Origin: Nocardia flavorosea
GTDB lineage: Bacteria; Actinomycetota; Actinomycetes; Mycobacteriales; Mycobacteriaceae
DNA: 64,000 nucleotides
NCBI RefSeq assembly: GCF_015477805.1
Contig: NZ_JADLQL010000004.1
Span: 1-64,000, forward strand
Direction: 5' to 3'
Part shown: positions 40,257 through 49,877 of the stretch, piece after piece
Position numbering within the stretch: the first letter of the stretch is position 1
How the letters are laid out: every line of letters starts with the position of its first letter
Made by a program: the position numbers and the translations under genes
Notes under the pieces: model-generated
Database searches by the model: none
What the model saw: only the letters and a program-made list of their open reading frames with translations
What the model was told of the DNA's origin: nothing

Positions 40257-43200
40257 TCAGGTCCGCAATGCCGGGTCGGTATCGAGCAGCGCGGCGACCT
40301 CGGCCCAGCCGGCGTCGGCCACGATCCCGAAATGGGTGTAGGGCAGGCGGCGCGCAACGATGCGCGCGCCGGCCGCCCGCCAGCCGGCCAGTTGCGCGGC
40401 GACGCGCGGTGCGTCCTGTTCCTCGCCCGGGTCGGCGGCGTAGAGCGCCATCGGTCCGGAATACTGCGGCGCCACCGATTTCGTGACCATCCGCAGCAGC
40501 TCGCCCGCCGCACCGCGGATGAGCGCGGCCAGATCGGGGGCGTCCTCGGGGAGTTCCGGCAGCAAGCGGTCCAGTCGCGCCGGATCCGCCAGCGCCGCGC
40601 CGGCCTGTTCGGCGAGGCCGGCCAGCGGATGCGAATCGACCAGGCCCACGAACGCGACCTCCGCGCCGCCCGCGGTGAGCGCCGCCGCCATGGCGTGCAC
40701 GATATTGCCGCCGAGCGAATAGCCCAGCAGATGATAGGGGCCCACCGGCTGGATCTCACGCACGGTTTCCAGATAGCGAGCGGCCAATTCGTCGAGGGTC
40801 CCAGCCCCGGAATCCGCACCGCGCAGGGCAGGCAATTGAAGGCCGATCAGTGGCCGGTCGGCGCGCAGCCGCCGGGCCAGCGGAGCGAACTGCCAGGCGG
40901 TGCCGCCGACGGGGTGCACGCAGAACAGCGGTTCGCCCGCGCCGCGGTCGCGTAGCCGCAGCACATGATCGAGACGCCGGCCCAGCATGGCGATCTCCTC
41001 GGACACCGGCCCCGGGAACCCGATCTCCCGCGTTGCCGCCTCCGATACCGAGATCCCCGGCGCGACAACAGTCGTCCCAGCAGCATCCGGCACTGCGGCA
41101 CCCGACACGACCGCACCCGGCGCAACAGCACCCGACACGACCGCACCCGGCGCAACAGCACCCGACACGACCGCACCCGGCGCAACAGCACCCGACACGA
41201 CTGCGTTCGACCCGCCGGCAGCCGAGATACCGGACCCCGCAGCGGTGGAGCCGTTTCCGCCGGCCGGTAACACGCCTTCGATGCGCGCCGTGAGGGCGCG
41301 GACGGTCGGCGCGTCGAAAACGTCGTCGACCACAACCGCGTATCCGGCGCGGCGCAATCGCCCGACCAGCCGTACGGCGGTCAGCGAATGACCGCCGGCG
41401 GCGAAGAAATCGTCGTCCGGCCCGATCGCCGCGATTCCCAGTACGGCCGCCATGGCAGCGGTGACCGCACCCGCCGTTCCCGCTTCGCCGGCCGGCCCAC
41501 CGGGAACCGCTGCCGGCGCACCCGGCGCCACGACCGGTACTCCAGGAGCCGCCGCCGGCGTAGCCGAACCGGCAGTCTGCGGTACGACCGGCACACCCGA
41601 ATCGGCAACCTGGGACACCCCTGGCACACCCGAATCGGCGGTCTGGGGCGCGCTCACTACACCCGAACCAGCAACCGGTATGCCCGGACCGGTGGCCTGG
41701 GTGGGGGCCGGTGCGGTGGCCACGTCCACCGGGTATTCCGGGACGGGCAGCGCTTTGCGGTCGAGTTTGTCGCTGACGGTCATCGGGATCTCGTCGAGTT
41801 CCACGAATGCCGCGGGGATCATGTAGGCGGGCAGGACGTCACGAAGGGCAGCCCGTAACACCTCGGTGTCCAGGGTGGCGCCGGAGCGGGCGCGCAGGTA
41901 GGCGACCAGGCGCTGGTCGCCCGGAATATCTTCGCGCAGGATCACGGCGGCCTGGGCGATCTCGGGCCGGCGCAGGACCGCCGATTCGATATCGCCGAGT
42001 TCGATCCGCTGGCCGCGCAACTTCACCTGACTGTCGGTGCGGCCGATGTAGTCGAGTTCGCCACCGGCGCCCCACCGCACCAGATCACCTGTGCGATACA
42101 TGAGTTCACCGTGGCCGGCGGGGTCGGCGACGAACGTATGCGCCGTGCGCGCCGGCTGATGCAGGTAGCCGCGGGCCAACTGCACACCGGTGAGGTAGAG
42201 CTCGCCGACCGTGCCGAACGGCACCGGCCGCAGCCGCTCGTCCAGTACGCGTACGCCCGCACCGCCCGGCGGGCGGCCGATGGGCACCGTATCCAGATCC
42301 GTGTCGTCGGTGACGTGGTAGGTGATGCAGACCGCGGCCTCGGTGGGTCCGTAGAGGTTGTTCACCTCGGTTCCGGTGACTTCCCGGAACCGCTGCGCGG
42401 TGGCCGGTGGGAGCGGTTCGCCGCCGGTGAACACACAGCGCAGCGCGGTGCACCCGGTGAGGTCGCTTTCCTCGGCCATCGTGGTGAGCATGGAGGACGT
42501 CATCTGCACGGCGGTGACTCCCTCGCCGGCCATGAGTTCCGCCTGATAGTAGGGGTCGCGGTGACCGTTGGGGCGGGCCAGTACGATCCGGGCGCCCACC
42601 AGCAGCGGCAGGTAGATCTCCAGCAGCGAGGCGTCGAAGGTGGCCGGGGTGCGGTACAACATGGTGTCGCCTGCCCCGAACCGATGCTGTTCCTGTAACC
42701 AGGCGAAAGTGTTGATGATGGCCGCATGGCTCACCGCGACCCCCTTCGGCACCCCGGTGGACCCGGAGGTGAACAGCAGGTAGGCGGCATTGTCCGGGCG
42801 CAGCGGCGCGCGCCGGTCCGCGTCGGTGAGCGCACCGGCCGCGAAACCGGTGAGGTCCAGGGTGTCGGTGGCGACGACGGGTGCCCGTCCGGTCGTGAAA
42901 CCGTCGGCGCTCGTGGTGAGGGCCAGTGCCGGGGCCGCGGTCGCGAGAATCGTGTCCAGCCGTTCGGCGGGTTGCCCCGGGTCCACCGGAAGATAGACCC
43001 CGCCGGCGCGACTGATCGCGTGCGCGGCGATTACGGCTTCCCCGCAGCGCCGCATCGCGACCACCACCACCGTCTCCGGCCCGACCTGCCGGGAAACCAG
43101 CCAGCGGGCCAGCCGATCGGCGCGTTCGCCGAATTCGCGATAGGAAATCGTGATCCCGTCCGCGGTGAGCGCCGGGGACGCGGGATCGATCTCCGCCGCC

Positions 43201-46200
43201 GATCGCCAATCGGCCAGTGTCGCACCGTGACTGTCCGGATGCCGGGTGCCGTCGAGTAGCGCTCCCACGGTGGCCGCCGGGTCGTCGGTCAGCGCGCTGA
43301 GCACGGCGCCCAGCCGGGCCGCCAGCCGCTGCCCGACCGCTTCCTCGATCGCGCCCGGCGCGTAGTGCAGCATGAGCCGGAACCGGTCGCCGGGTAGTGC
43401 GGTCACGGTCACCGGGTAGTGGGTGAGGCTGTGCACGGCGACGTCGGCAACGCCGATATCGTGCGTTTCCTTCGGTGCCACACCCGTTTTGGGGAAGTTC
43501 TCGTAGACGACGAGCGTATCGAACAGCCGCCCGACCCCCGCGGCGCGTTCCACGGTGGCCAGGCCCAGATAGCCCTGGTTCTGCATTTCCAGTGTGGTCC
43601 GCTGGAAGGCGGCGAACTGCTCGGCCACCGGCTGCCCGGGATCGAGGACCATTCGCACCGGAACGGTATTGCTGAACAACCCGACCATGCCGCTCACACC
43701 GGGCAGATCCGCGGGCCGGCCCGATACCACCGCACCGAACACCACATCGGTACGGCCCAACTGTTCGGCCAGCACCATCGACCACGCACCCTGCAACAGT
43801 GTGTTCATCGTGAGTCCGTGTGCCCGGCCGAATGTTTCGAGCGCGATCGCGGTGTCCTCGGTCAGCGGCACCGGCAACCCGATCGCGGCCGACCGCGATC
43901 CGGGCGCGCCGATCAGGCTCGGCGCCTCCAGACCCGCCAGGTATTCGCCCCAGCGCCGGGTTTCCGCGACCGTATCGCGGGCGGCGAGCCAGGCCAGATA
44001 GGTGCCGTAGTAGCCGGGTTCGGGCAGTTCCTCGCCGTGGTAGCGGGCGAGCATCTCGCGCAGCACGATCGGGATCGACCAGCCGTCGGCGAGTAGGTGG
44101 TGGGCGGTGAGCACCAGCCGGTGCACGGTATCGGTGAGCCGGATCAGCAGCGCGCGCAGCAGCGGCGGCGCACCGATATCGAACAGTTCCGCGCCGGCGG
44201 TCTGCTCCAGCGCCGATGCGCGCTGCACAGCGTCCGGCCGGTCGCTCAGATCTTCGAACCGCCACGCGATCCGGGGGTCGCGGGGGATCACCTGGATCGG
44301 CTGATCGACCCGGTCGTAGTGGAAGGCGGCACCCAGGTTCGGATGCCGGCGCAGTACCTCGGTGAACGCCGCTGCCAGCCGGGGCGGGTCCACCGGGCCG
44401 GACAGTTCGAAACGGGCCGTGAGGGTGTAGACATCGGCGGCACCGTCGCGCAATGCGTGGAACAGCAGCCCTTCCTGCAGCGGTGACAGCGGCAGCACAT
44501 CGGCGATCGGCCCGTGGACGGCGGCCAGTTCCGCGATACCTCGCGGCGGTAGCGCAATCGTCACCGATTCCGGGCGCGGCACCGGCTCCGGGCCGGTCGC
44601 CCCCGAAACCGCGACGGGCTCTGCCGCACCCGCCAGATCGGCGAGGCCACGGCGGGTCAGCAGGTCCTGCGGTGCCAGGACGAAACCGCGCTCGCGTAGT
44701 TTCGCGCAGACACCGATCGCGGTGATGCTGTCGCCGCCGGCGCCGAAGAAATCGTCGTCGATATCGACGGTCTCGGTATCGCGGCCGAGCAGTTCGGCGA
44801 CCGTCTCGGCGATCGCCTGTTCGGCCGGTGTCACCGGCGTCCGCCCACCGGTGGACTCCACCGGGTCGGGCAGGGCGGGCCGATCCACCTTGCCGTTGAC
44901 CGTCCACGGGAGTTCGTCGAGCACCACGATACGGGTGGGAACCATCGGGTCGGGCAGCGTATCGGCCAGCCGGTTGCGCAGCCGGGCACCCAGATCGGCG
45001 GCGCCGGCCCGCACCTGCGCCGCGGCTTCGGCGGTGGCGACCACATAACCGATCAGGCTCGGGCGCCCGCCGAGCTCGCGGATATCGGCGGCCGCGGCGA
45101 CGACCTCGGGCAGCCCGCTCAACGCGGCCTCCACTTCGCCGATTTCGATGCGGTGCCCGCGGATCTTGATCTGCGCGTCCGCCCGGCCCGCATAGAAGTA
45201 GCCTTGCCCCGGCACCCAGCGCGCCAGATCGCCGGTGCGGTACATCCGTGCGCCCGGCGGGCCGAACGGGTCGGCCACGAAATGTTCGGCGCTGGCCCCG
45301 GGCCGGCCCAGGTAGCCCTGCGCGATCCCGGCGCCCGCCAGGTACAGCTCACCGGGCTGCCCGTCCGCGACCACCTGTAAACCGTTGTCCAGCAGATAGG
45401 CCCGCACACCGGGCAGCGGCACACCGATATGCGGATCGGTGCCGCGTACGGGTGCGCCGATGGCGTCGACGGTGGCCTCGGTGGGCCCGTAGAGGTTGAC
45501 CGCCGCGATCCCGGCGCGCTGCACCTGCTGCCACAGGTCCGGCGGGCAGGCCTCGCCGCCGAGAACCAGCAGGCGCGGCGGCGCCGCGGTCAAACCGTGC
45601 GCGAACAGCGCGGCGGCCAGGGTGGGAGTACCGTCGACGACCTCGATTCCGTCGGCGCCGAAGGCGGCCACCAGCGCGGCGGGGTCGCGGCGGACCGCGC
45701 TGTCGTACAGGTGGATTCGATGGCCGTCGAGCAGCCACAGCAGCGGGTCGAGTGCGGCGTCGAAGGCGAATGAGGTGGTGTGCGCGATGGCGAGCCGGCG
45801 GCCGCCGGCCCGTTCGACGGTTTCGGCGTAGATCCCGGACCGATGCCCGGCGAGCAACTGCGCGAGGGCGGTGTGGTCGATCACCACGCCCTTGGGAGTG
45901 CCGGTGGAACCGGAGGTGTAGAGCACATAGGCGGCGTGATCGCCACGGACGGCAGCCGCGGCGGGCGGCCCGTCCGGATACTCCTGTATCGCGGCGCGAA
46001 CCTCGTCGTCGTCCAATGCGACCGTACGGCAATCGAGTTCGTTCACCAGCGGGTCGCCGGTGAGCACGAGTACCGGGGCGGCGTCGGCGATCATCGTCTG
46101 CAACCGCGCCGCCGGATGTTCCGGGTCGAGCGGGAGGTAGGTCGCGCCTGCCCGCCAGACCGCCAGCAGCGCCACCACCAGATCGGCGGTGCGCGGTAGC

Positions 46201-47777
46201 GCGACACCCACCCGGTCGCCCGGGCGTACGCCCTGCTCGCGCAGGTACCGGACCAGCCGATAGACCTGTGCGCCCAGTTCGGCACCGGTGTATCGCCGCG
46301 CACCGGCGACCAGCACGGTATCGCCGGCATATTCGGCGACCATCCGGTCCAGCGCCGCCGCCACCAGTTCGGTCCCGGCCGCGGCCGCCGGCCCGCACCG
46401 CTGCGCCTGGAGCCGGGCCCGATCGTCGCGGTCGATCAGTTCCAGCGCACCGACCTGCACCTTGTCCAGTTCGGTGAATGCCTCGACGACCCGCACCAGT
46501 CCCGCCATCCGGCGGTAGGCGGTATCCGGATCGTTCGTGCGGGCATCGCATTCGAAGTTCAGCAGGATGGATTTGTCGGGCAGCGGGGTCACGACCAGGC
46601 CGAGATCCTCCGGTGGTCCGCCCGCCACATTGCGCAGTACGCCCTTGGCGCCGTCGAAGTCGAGCGCGAAATCGAAGACCTTCAGATTGATCCCGACCCC
46701 GTGCAACAGCTCGCCCGCACCGAAACCGCTCAGGTCCCGCGCCAGGTCGGCACCGCTGTAGCGCTGGTGTCTGCGCATTTCGCGCAGTGTTTCCGCGACC
46801 CGCACGCCGAGTTCGCCCACCGTTTCGTGGGCGGGTACGGCCAGCCGCAGCGGTAGCACGTTCACCGCCATCGCCGGTGTGCTGAGCGCGATCCGCCCGA
46901 CGCGTCCCATCATCAGCATCGAGAGGACGACATCGGAGGTTCCGAGCTGCCGTTGGATATACGCGGCGTAGCAGGCGATCAGCCCGTCGGCCCAGGTGAT
47001 CCGGTAGCGCTCGGTGCAGTTGCGCAGCCGGTCGAGGGTGGCGACCGGCAGTATCGCCTCGGCGCGGATCGTGCGTTCCACCGCGCCGCCGAGCGCGGTA
47101 CCGCGGCCGTCCAGCGCGGGGGCGGGGCTGAGCTGTTCGCGCCAGTACTCCTGGTCGGCGGTGAACTGCTCGCTCTCCCGGTATGCCTGCTCGTCGGCTA
47201 CCAGGTCGGCGATGGTGCCGAAGGTCGCCTTCGGGGGTTCGGCGCCCCGGCGCAGCGCGGTGTAGTGCGCGGCCACCCGGCGCGACAGCAGTGCCGCGCT
47301 GTAGCCGTCGACGATGAGGTGGTGGTACAGCTGCACGCACCAGACTTCGGATTCGGTGAGCCGGATCAGCGTGTAGCTGTACAGCCGCCGGTCGACCATC
47401 CCGCGGCACCGCCCGGCAGCCTCGTGCCGTTCGAGGGCGACGGCCTCGTGGGCCAGCGACACCGGGTCGGCGGCGCCCCGCAGGTCGATGGTCGGGCGCA
47501 GAACGGCGGGTTCGTCGGCGACGAATTGCCGGGGGCCGGAAGCGGTCTCGCGGAACCGCAACCGCATGTTCTCGGCCTCGGCGACGGTCCGCGTGATGGC
47601 CTCGGCGAGCGCAGCGACGTCGATCGGTTCGGCGCCCGATATTTCGAGGACCTCACCGACCAGGTAGCGGCCGGATTCGGGGTCGAACTGCTGCGCATTC
47701 CAGATTCCCAGCTGCGGGCCGGTGAGCGGTAGTCCTGCCCCGCTGATCGTCGACGCGTTCTGCACTGCCGCCGGCAC
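40257..47777 (-). CDS. dhbF: Dimodular NRPS, C-A-T-C-A-T-TE (DhbF-like)
   Basis: A 2506-residue synthetase. C1 (HHLIVDG ~154); A1 (YTSGSTGTPKG ~620; NGKVDR ~962); T1 (GGDSITAI ~1014); C2 (LPLSPLQEGLLFH ~1100; HHLLADG ~1226); A2 (FTSGSTGVPKG ~1670; SDKLDRKAL ~2003); Pro/Ala/Val linker; T2 (GGHSLTAV ~2127); repeat linker ~2190-2225; TE (GYSLGG ~2351, His ~2480). C1 should accept dihydroxybenzoyl from the carrier protein, two amino acids are added, and the TE releases or oligomerises. The architecture equals DhbF of bacillibactin. GTG at 47777 has GAAGGGAG five bases upstream; the GTG at 47852 abuts the iron box and is not credible. No E or MbtH domain. Confidence 0.9.
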   Translation of the reverse strand: MPAAVQNASTISGAGLPLTGPQLGIWNAQQFDPESGRYLVGEVLEISGAEPIDVAALAEAITRTVAEAENMRLRFRETASGPRQFVADEPAVLRPTIDLRGAADPVSLAHEAVALERHEAAGRCRGMVDRRLYSYTLIRLTESEVWCVQLYHHLIVDGYSAALLSRRVAAHYTALRRGAEPPKATFGTIADLVADEQAYRESEQFTADQEYWREQLSPAPALDGRGTALGGAVERTIRAEAILPVATLDRLRNCTERYRITWADGLIACYAAYIQRQLGTSDVVLSMLMMGRVGRIALSTPAMAVNVLPLRLAVPAHETVGELGVRVAETLREMRRHQRYSGADLARDLSGFGAGELLHGVGINLKVFDFALDFDGAKGVLRNVAGGPPEDLGLVVTPLPDKSILLNFECDARTNDPDTAYRRMAGLVRVVEAFTELDKVQVGALELIDRDDRARLQAQRCGPAAAAGTELVAAALDRMVAEYAGDTVLVAGARRYTGAELGAQVYRLVRYLREQGVRPGDRVGVALPRTADLVVALLAVWRAGATYLPLDPEHPAARLQTMIADAAPVLVLTGDPLVNELDCRTVALDDDEVRAAIQEYPDGPPAAAAVRGDHAAYVLYTSGSTGTPKGVVIDHTALAQLLAGHRSGIYAETVERAGGRRLAIAHTTSFAFDAALDPLLWLLDGHRIHLYDSAVRRDPAALVAAFGADGIEVVDGTPTLAAALFAHGLTAAPPRLLVLGGEACPPDLWQQVQRAGIAAVNLYGPTEATVDAIGAPVRGTDPHIGVPLPGVRAYLLDNGLQVVADGQPGELYLAGAGIAQGYLGRPGASAEHFVADPFGPPGARMYRTGDLARWVPGQGYFYAGRADAQIKIRGHRIEIGEVEAALSGLPEVVAAAADIRELGGRPSLIGYVVATAEAAAQVRAGAADLGARLRNRLADTLPDPMVPTRIVVLDELPWTVNGKVDRPALPDPVESTGGRTPVTPAEQAIAETVAELLGRDTETVDIDDDFFGAGGDSITAIGVCAKLRERGFVLAPQDLLTRRGLADLAGAAEPVAVSGATGPEPVPRPESVTIALPPRGIAELAAVHGPIADVLPLSPLQEGLLFHALRDGAADVYTLTARFELSGPVDPPRLAAAFTEVLRRHPNLGAAFHYDRVDQPIQVIPRDPRIAWRFEDLSDRPDAVQRASALEQTAGAELFDIGAPPLLRALLIRLTDTVHRLVLTAHHLLADGWSIPIVLREMLARYHGEELPEPGYYGTYLAWLAARDTVAETRRWGEYLAGLEAPSLIGAPGSRSAAIGLPVPLTEDTAIALETFGRAHGLTMNTLLQGAWSMVLAEQLGRTDVVFGAVVSGRPADLPGVSGMVGLFSNTVPVRMVLDPGQPVAEQFAAFQRTTLEMQNQGYLGLATVERAAGVGRLFDTLVVYENFPKTGVAPKETHDIGVADVAVHSLTHYPVTVTALPGDRFRLMLHYAPGAIEEAVGQRLAARLGAVLSALTDDPAATVGALLDGTRHPDSHGATLADWRSAAEIDPASPALTADGITISYREFGERADRLARWLVSRQVGPETVVVVAMRRCGEAVIAAHAISRAGGVYLPVDPGQPAERLDTILATAAPALALTTSADGFTTGRAPVVATDTLDLTGFAAGALTDADRRAPLRPDNAAYLLFTSGSTGVPKGVAVSHAAIINTFAWLQEQHRFGAGDTMLYRTPATFDASLLEIYLPLLVGARIVLARPNGHRDPYYQAELMAGEGVTAVQMTSSMLTTMAEESDLTGCTALRCVFTGGEPLPPATAQRFREVTGTEVNNLYGPTEAAVCITYHVTDDTDLDTVPIGRPPGGAGVRVLDERLRPVPFGTVGELYLTGVQLARGYLHQPARTAHTFVADPAGHGELMYRTGDLVRWGAGGELDYIGRTDSQVKLRGQRIELGDIESAVLRRPEIAQAAVILREDIPGDQRLVAYLRARSGATLDTEVLRAALRDVLPAYMIPAAFVELDEIPMTVSDKLDRKALPVPEYPVDVATAPAPTQATGPGIPVAGSGVVSAPQTADSGVPGVSQVADSGVPVVPQTAGSATPAAAPGVPVVAPGAPAAVPGGPAGEAGTAGAVTAAMAAVLGIAAIGPDDDFFAAGGHSLTAVRLVGRLRRAGYAVVVDDVFDAPTVRALTARIEGVLPAGGNGSTAAGSGISAAGGSNAVVSGAVAPGAVVSGAVAPGAVVSGAVAPGAVVSGAAVPDAAGTTVVAPGISVSEAATREIGFPGPVSEEIAMLGRRLDHVLRLRDRGAGEPLFCVHPVGGTAWQFAPLARRLRADRPLIGLQLPALRGADSGAGTLDELAARYLETVREIQPVGPYHLLGYSLGGNIVHAMAAALTAGGAEVAFVGLVDSHPLAGLAEQAGAALADPARLDRLLPELPEDAPDLAALIRGAAGELLRMVTKSVAPQYSGPMALYAADPGEEQDAPRVAAQLAGWRAAGARIVARRLPYTHFGIVADAGWAEVAALLDTDPALRT
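41101..41201 (-). repeat. 30-bp tandem repeats in NRPS T2-TE linker
   Basis: Three identical 30-base copies (41101-41130, 41131-41160, 41161-41190) are followed by 11 bases of a fourth. In the protein they give the ten-residue unit AVVSGAVAPG between the second carrier and the thioesterase. Being a multiple of three, copy changes would lengthen or shorten the linker without breaking the frame. Confidence 0.95.
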
Positions 47778-47855
47778 GGCAACTCCCTTCGCTGTGAACC
47801 ACTTTCGCCTGTCGCGCCACCGGTGGGAACCCCTGGCACAACACACGACCACAGT

Positions 47856-47874
47856 TGAGGTTAGCCTAACCTTT
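47856..47874 (-). promoter_or_regulatory. Iron box upstream of NRPS operon
   Basis: The 19-mer matches the IdeR/DtxR consensus at 16 of 19. As at dhbA, the box contains TAGGCT on the minus strand (47863-47868), a likely -10, placing transcription start about 80 bases before the NRPS GTG. It should control NRPS, binding lipoprotein, exporter, reductase and carrier genes together. Confidence 0.85.
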
Positions 47875-47927
47875 ACTAAAGTAAAACAACTTGACTGCGG
47901 TCGAACTCTGCGCTCACCTCCCGCCGA

Positions 47928-48788
47928 TCAGCCCACCCGGACGGCCTTCTCACCCAGCGGAACCACCAGCGGTGTGCCCGTTTCGGGATCGTCGATCACG
48001 CGACAACCCAGGTCGAAGACCTTGTGCACCAGTTCCGCGGTGACGATCTCCCGCGGCGGCCCGGCGGCCACCACCGCACCGTCGCGCATGGCGATCAGGT
48101 GATCGGCATAGCGGAATGCGTGATTGAGATCGTGCAGCACCGCCACCACCGTCCGGCCGGTATCCCGGTTGAGTTCGCGGCACAGGTCCAGCAACTGGAT
48201 CTGGTGCGCGATATCGAGGAAGGTGGTGGGCTCGTCGAGCAGCACGATCGGCGTCTGCTGGGCCAGCACCATCGCGATCCACACCCGTTGCCGCTGCCCG
48301 CCGGACAACTCGTCGACCAGCCGCCCGGACAGCTCCGCCACCCCGGTGGCGGCCATCGCCGCGGCCACCGCCTCCTCGTCGCCGCGCGACCACTGCCGGA
48401 CCAGCGACTGGTGCGGATACCGGCCGCGCGCCACCAGATCGGCGACCCGGATCCCCTCCGGTGCAGTCGAGCTCTGCGGGAGCAGCCCGATCCGGCGGGC
48501 CACCTCCTTCGCCGGATAGGAACCGATCGCCTTGCCGTCCAGCAGTACCGCGCCGGATTCGGGCGCCAGCAGTCGCGACAACGCCCGCAGCAGCGTCGAT
48601 TTACCGCAGGCATTCGGGCCGATGATGGCGGTGAAGGTGCCGTCGGGGATATCGACGGTCAGTTCGTCGCTGATCACCCGGTTGCGGTAGCCCAACCGCA
48701 GGCGGTCGGCCCGTAACCGGGCATCCGCGGCGGCCTGTGGCGCGACGGCGTGCTGCGCGGATTCGCCGCGCTCCGGTTTTTCGTCCAC
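47928..48788 (-). CDS. Ferric-siderophore importer ATPase (FepC/FecE type)
   Basis: A 286-residue ABC ATPase. Walker A is IIGPNACGKSTLLRAL, the signature is VDELSGGQRQRVWIAM, Walker B is PIVLLDEPTTFLDIAHQIQL and the H-loop is VLHDLNHAFRYADHL. This is the iron-chelate uptake class. GAGGAA lies five bases before the GTG start, and it begins nine bases after the second permease stop, completing the importer. It powers uptake of the ferric siderophore from the binding lipoprotein encoded in the NRPS operon. It runs toward the NRPS promoter. Confidence 0.92.
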   Translation of the reverse strand: MDEKPERGESAQHAVAPQAAADARLRADRLRLGYRNRVISDELTVDIPDGTFTAIIGPNACGKSTLLRALSRLLAPESGAVLLDGKAIGSYPAKEVARRIGLLPQSSTAPEGIRVADLVARGRYPHQSLVRQWSRGDEEAVAAAMAATGVAELSGRLVDELSGGQRQRVWIAMVLAQQTPIVLLDEPTTFLDIAHQIQLLDLCRELNRDTGRTVVAVLHDLNHAFRYADHLIAMRDGAVVAAGPPREIVTAELVHKVFDLGCRVIDDPETGTPLVVPLGEKAVRVG

Positions 48789-48797
48789 GATGATTCC

Positions 48798-49877
48798 TCA
48801 GTTCCGTCGAGCCTCGGCCACCAGCAGATAGGCCAGATAAGCGCCGCCGACCGACGCCGTCACCACGCCGACCGGCACGGTGGTCGGCGCGAAGGCGCGG
48901 CGCGAGATCCAATCACACACCGCCAGCAGCAGCGCTCCCATCGCCGCCGCCGGAAGCAACGCGGTGGTCGGCGTCCGGGCCAGTCGGCGGCCCAGTTGCG
49001 GGGCCGCCAGCGCGACGAAGGCGATCGGTCCCGCGACGGCCGTGCCGACAGCGGTGAACGCGACACTCAGGATCGTGAGGATCACCCGCGCCCGGCCGAC
49101 CCGGACCCCCAGCGCCTGCGCGGTATCGTCGCCCAGTTCCAGAATCTGCAACTGATGCGCCGCGGGTACCACCGCGATCGCGAGCACGGCCAGCACCACC
49201 AGCGCCGGCGTGATCTCGGCCCAGGTCAGCCCGTCGAGCGTGCCCACCCCCCAGGCCGCGGCCGACATGGCGGTATCGAGATCGGCGCGCAGGATCAGCC
49301 AGGTGTTGGCCGCGGCCAGCATCGAGCCGATACCGATACCGACGATCACCAGCCGGAATCCCTTGATGTTCTGCCGGAATGCGAGCAGGAAGATCGCCAG
49401 CGCGGTGACCAGCCCGCCACCGACCGCGCCCGCCGCGGTGGCGTAATACCCGCCACCGGCCAGGATCACCAGCAATGCGCCGGTATAGGCACCGGAGTTG
49501 AAGCCGACGATATCCGGGCTGCCCAGCGGGTTCCGAGTCACCGACTGCAGGATCGCGCCGCTGATTCCGAGTGCCGCGCCGAGCACCAGCGCCATCAGCA
49601 CCCGCGGGAAACGCCATTCCAGAATGACGAGTTCATCGCTGCCCGCGCCGCTGCCGACCAGCGCCCGCAGCACCCGGTCCGGCGGTATCGCGAAATCCCC
49701 GGTACCCAGGGCCAGCAGCGATACGACGCAGGCGGCGAAGAGCAGCACGGCGCAGACCACGACGCTGCGCACTCCGAACCGGGCGGTGAGCCGGCGCAAC
49801 CGCAGCACCCGGACCGTGCGGCCGAAATCGATCGTCGCCACGGCGCCGATCCGCGATGGTTTACCCAGGGTGGTCAT
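48798..49877 (-). CDS. Ferric-siderophore importer permease 2 (FepG/FecD type)
   Basis: A 359-residue inner-membrane permease of the FecCD family with about ten membrane segments. Characteristic pieces are RFPRVLMALVLGAALGISGA, NPLGSPDIVGFNSGAYTGAL, GDDTAQALGVRVGRARV and GPIAFVALAAPQLGRRLART. The ATG at 49877 overlaps the stop of the first permease (ATGA), so an apparent longer frame upstream is not the gene. The two permeases would form the heterodimeric channel with the downstream ATPase. Confidence 0.92.
   Translation of the reverse strand: MTTLGKPSRIGAVATIDFGRTVRVLRLRRLTARFGVRSVVVCAVLLFAACVVSLLALGTGDFAIPPDRVLRALVGSGAGSDELVILEWRFPRVLMALVLGAALGISGAILQSVTRNPLGSPDIVGFNSGAYTGALLVILAGGGYYATAAGAVGGGLVTALAIFLLAFRQNIKGFRLVIVGIGIGSMLAAANTWLILRADLDTAMSAAAWGVGTLDGLTWAEITPALVVLAVLAIAVVPAAHQLQILELGDDTAQALGVRVGRARVILTILSVAFTAVGTAVAGPIAFVALAAPQLGRRLARTPTTALLPAAAMGALLLAVCDWISRRAFAPTTVPVGVVTASVGGAYLAYLLVAEARRN

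Noticed and set aside
41101..41201. Possible CRISPR array
   Set aside because: Repeats are contiguous without spacers, are in frame, and code for a linker.
42106..47409. Long alternative minus-strand frames inside the NRPS
   Set aside because: They are +1/+2 shadows of the NRPS, Arg/Gly/Pro-rich and without motifs, while the NRPS frame shows all expected domains.
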